DNA from: JAUHWS01 sp964571805
Lineage (GTDB): Bacteria; Patescibacteriota; Gracilibacteria; UM-FILTER-43-11
Length of the DNA: 8,468 bases
NCBI GenBank assembly: GCA_964571805.1
Contig: CAZNDI010000049.1
Location: 1-8,468 of the forward strand
Direction: 5' to 3'
Numbering within the stretch: position 1 is the stretch's first letter; each line of letters opens with the position of its first letter. The notes under the pieces are model-generated. The model made no database searches, was not told where the DNA came from, and saw only the letters and a list, made by a program, of their open reading frames with translations. Positions 6,430-8,468 of this stretch are shown piece after piece. The translations under genes were made by a program, and so were the position numbers.

Positions 6430-6500
6430 CGGAGAGCGGAGAGCTTGCTACATCAATTCATGATTAGCTCCACGCTCACCGCTCCACGCTCACCGCTAAT
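6425..6500 (+). repeat. Imperfect inverted repeat built from short tandem repeats; possible rfbB terminator
   Basis: The left arm (6425-6444) and right arm (6481-6500) pair over 20 positions with three mismatches and end in perfect ATTAGCGG/CCGCTAAT. The left arm contains GCGGAGA twice in tandem and includes the rfbB stop codon. GCTCCACGCTCACC occurs twice in tandem at 6467-6480 and 6481-6494. The hairpin is followed by TTTTAT, so it may terminate rfbB transcripts. The repeat-within-arm structure also suggests a dispersed palindromic (REP-like) element. Confidence 0.6.
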
Positions 6501-6523
6501 TTTATGAAATAAAATCAAATAAG

Positions 6524-8290
6524 ATGTGTGGAATCTTTGGTTACATCGGCAAGCGTGAAAATGGACTGGAGTTGGTTGTTAAAGGCCTTCAAAAATTAGA
6601 ATATCGGGGGTATGACTCTTGGGGTGTCGCAGCGGATATTGGAGGAGAGCTTTTTATTGAAAAAAAAATAGGGAAAATTTCGACGGCGGAAACGGACCAC
6701 ATTTCTGGAAAGAAATCGATTCTGGCGATTGGTCATACGCGTTGGGCGACGCATGGAGGCGTGACGGATCTCAATGCTCATCCTCAATACTCTTCGGACA
6801 AAATGGTAGCCGTGGTGCACAATGGGATCATCGAAAATTATACGGAGATTCGGGAGGAGCTGGGGCGGGAAAATTTTGTGTCGGATACGGATACAGAGGT
6901 GATTCCTCAACTGATTGCTAAATATAAGCGAGAGGGCATGACCTTTAAAGAGGCTGTTTTGGCCACGACGCGGCGTCTGGAAGGCCGGTATTCGATTGTG
7001 GCCATCAACGTGAATGAAAATTACATCATCGCGGCCCGGCGAGGGTCTCCGTTGATTGTGGGGGTGGGAGAAGGTGAGTATTTTTTAGCTTCGGACATTC
7101 CGGCATTTTTGGAATACACCCAAGAGGTGAATTATTTGGATGACAATGAGATGGTGGTCATCAGTGATAAGGTGGAATTTTTCAATATCGATACGGGAGC
7201 CTTGGTTCAAAAACGTCTGGTGAACATAGACTGGAAAACAGAATCGGCGGAAAAGGGAGATTATGATCATTTCATGATCAAGGAAATCATGGATCAAAAA
7301 GAAACGATTCATCGAGCCTTGAACCAGGACCCTGAGGAAATCATGCACATTGCGGAAACCATCAAAAATTCTCGCGGTTGTTTTCTTTCGGGATGTGGAA
7401 CAGCAGGGAAGGTTTGTATGGCCGCGGAATACTTTTTTTCGATCATCGCCGAACGGCACGTGAACTTTGCACCTGCCTCTGAATTTCCAATTTATCATCA
7501 CTTTTTAAAGCCGGAGAGTTTGTTGATTGTGGTTTCTCAAAGTGGCGAAACGGCGGATGTTTTGGAGGCCATGAACGTGGCAAAAAGCAAGGGGGCCAAA
7601 GTACTTTCCATCGTGAATGTTGAGGGGTCTTCCATTGCCCATCAATCAGATTATTCTCTTCAAATCAAAGCCGGACCAGAAAAGGCGGTGGCTTCGACCA
7701 AAGCAGCCACGAGTCAGATGGCTTTATTTTTGCTGATTGCAACGGCAATGAAGGGTGAATTGCAGGAGGGAAGGCGTCTGTTGGCGGATGTGGCGAGTCA
7801 GATCAACGACATGCTCAATCCTCGCTTTTTGGATTACATCAAGGCCGTGGCAGAGGTGATTAAGGATCATGAAAATTTATATATTATCGGGAAGGCGGAA
7901 AATTACCCCATGGCGCTGGAGGCAGCGATCAAAATTCAGGAAGTTTCTTATATTCATGCCGAAGGCTTTGCTGCGGGTGAGCTGAAACACGGCCCCATTG
8001 CCTTGATTACCGAAGGGACGCCCTGCATCAGCTTTGTGGCGAATGATGAAGTGAAGAAAGATGTGATCAACAATACGATTGAATTGAAGGCTCGAGGGGC
8101 TTATATTATTGGGATCAGCCCCGAAAAGCATGAGGTGTTTGATGAGTGGATCAAGGTGCCCGACGTGGGCGTCGCCTCCCCTCTTGTGAATATTATCCCT
8201 GTTCAACTTTTGGCTTATTATCTTGGTGTGATGAGGGGATTGGATCCGGATATGCCGAGGAATTTAGCGAAATCGGTGACGGTTAAATAA
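6524..8290 (+). CDS. glmS: Glutamine--fructose-6-phosphate aminotransferase (isomerizing)
   Basis: This enzyme makes glucosamine-6-phosphate from fructose-6-phosphate and glutamine, the committed step to UDP-GlcNAc for peptidoglycan and surface glycans. It starts MCGIFGYIG, so Cys2 becomes the N-terminal nucleophile of the class II glutaminase domain (about 2-215). GHTRWATHGG (70-79) and HNGIIENY (99-106) are the expected glutamine-site motifs. Two SIS (sugar isomerase) domains follow: about 275-410, with SGCGTAGK at 289-296 and SQSGET at 338-343, and about 445-580, with ELKHGPIAL at 486-494. The C-terminus ends LAKSVTVK, matching the family's usual tail. At 588 residues it is slightly shorter than the 609-residue E. 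coli protein. The start is fixed by the need for Cys at position 2. The 95-base leader holds the repeat hairpin and does not look like a glmS ribozyme. Confidence 0.97.
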   Translation: MCGIFGYIGKRENGLELVVKGLQKLEYRGYDSWGVAADIGGELFIEKKIGKISTAETDHISGKKSILAIGHTRWATHGGVTDLNAHPQYSSDKMVAVVHNGIIENYTEIREELGRENFVSDTDTEVIPQLIAKYKREGMTFKEAVLATTRRLEGRYSIVAINVNENYIIAARRGSPLIVGVGEGEYFLASDIPAFLEYTQEVNYLDDNEMVVISDKVEFFNIDTGALVQKRLVNIDWKTESAEKGDYDHFMIKEIMDQKETIHRALNQDPEEIMHIAETIKNSRGCFLSGCGTAGKVCMAAEYFFSIIAERHVNFAPASEFPIYHHFLKPESLLIVVSQSGETADVLEAMNVAKSKGAKVLSIVNVEGSSIAHQSDYSLQIKAGPEKAVASTKAATSQMALFLLIATAMKGELQEGRRLLADVASQINDMLNPRFLDYIKAVAEVIKDHENLYIIGKAENYPMALEAAIKIQEVSYIHAEGFAAGELKHGPIALITEGTPCISFVANDEVKKDVINNTIELKARGAYIIGISPEKHEVFDEWIKVPDVGVASPLVNIIPVQLLAYYLGVMRGLDPDMPRNLAKSVTVK

Positions 8291-8416
8291 GAAGGATTGA
8301 AGGATACTTCGTATGGAAACGAGTTATATGAAATACGTGTTTTCCTTTTAGGGCTATCGCCCCAGCTCTTAAAAAGAATCAGATTTTGTTTTCTTTTTTA
8401 TAAGGGGAAATATGGA

Positions 8417-8450
8417 GTTTTCTCCGCTTCGTTGCGAAAACATTTTTATT
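8417..8450 (+). terminator. Possible terminator downstream of glmS
   Basis: GTTTTC (8417-8422) and GAAAAC (8436-8441) form a stem around a 13-base loop, which can also pair CGC with GCG in an alternative fold. ATTTTTATT follows. The stem is weak and AT-rich. An A/T-only hairpin (AAAAAGAA/TTCTTTTT, about 8371-8399) and a small GGGC/GCCC hairpin (about 8349-8360) lie between it and glmS. I see no gene in 8291-8468. Confidence 0.4.
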
Positions 8451-8468
8451 ACTAATTATAAAAGACTA

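Noticed and set aside
6467..6494. CRISPR-like repeat
   Set aside because: Only two tandem 14-base units with no spacer between them; this is a short tandem duplication within a hairpin.
6430..6523. glmS ribozyme or riboswitch upstream of glmS
   Set aside because: The leader is about 95 bases, is made of tandem repeats and an AT-rich tail, and I cannot find the ribozyme core or pseudoknot elements.

Overview
The window looks like part of a chromosome from an uncultivated bacterium, with the end of an integrated mobile element on its left side. The organism cannot be named from this sequence. None of the six gene starts has a recognisable Shine-Dalgarno sequence, one gene starts with TTG, and an S-layer-type surface protein is present. 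A Patescibacteria/CPR lineage (Peregrinibacteria-like) would fit, but this is a low-confidence inference. TGA acts as a normal stop (it ends two genes and appears inside none), which argues against the Gracilibacteria code.

Positions 1-~3050 are visibly AT-richer than the rest (hand counts: 19/60 G+C at 241-300, against 31/60 at 3421-3480 and 27/60 at 7201-7260). This part holds a possible tail of an upstream gene, a 448-residue coiled-coil protein with two membrane segments and no recognised family, and a 524-residue large serine recombinase. The recombinase gene ends inside a tRNA-His gene that lies on the opposite strand. That tRNA is intact from its G(-1) to nucleotide 63 in the T stem. 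Beyond that point its acceptor 3' strand is replaced by recombinase coding sequence. I read this as an attachment-site junction, with the element extending leftward out of the window.

Positions ~3060-8468 look like resident chromosome. On the minus strand are a secreted glycoside hydrolase family 18 protein with three SLH domains (3163-4818) and a small exported protein of unknown function (4925-5347). The small gene has a near-consensus sigma-70-type promoter and a perfect 18-bp hairpin terminator, so it is probably its own transcription unit. On the plus strand are a dTDP-glucose 4,6-dehydratase (rfbB/rmlB, 5488-6429) and glucosamine-6-phosphate synthase (glmS, 6524-8290), separated by a repeat-built hairpin. 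These two enzymes supply a deoxysugar intermediate and amino-sugar precursors for envelope polysaccharide and peptidoglycan. With the SLH protein, which would bind cell-wall polymer, the resident segment has a cell-envelope theme.

The most notable observation is the tRNA-His/recombinase junction. The element interrupts the tRNA without restoring it at this end, and the last recombinase codons and its stop codon are read from tRNA sequence.
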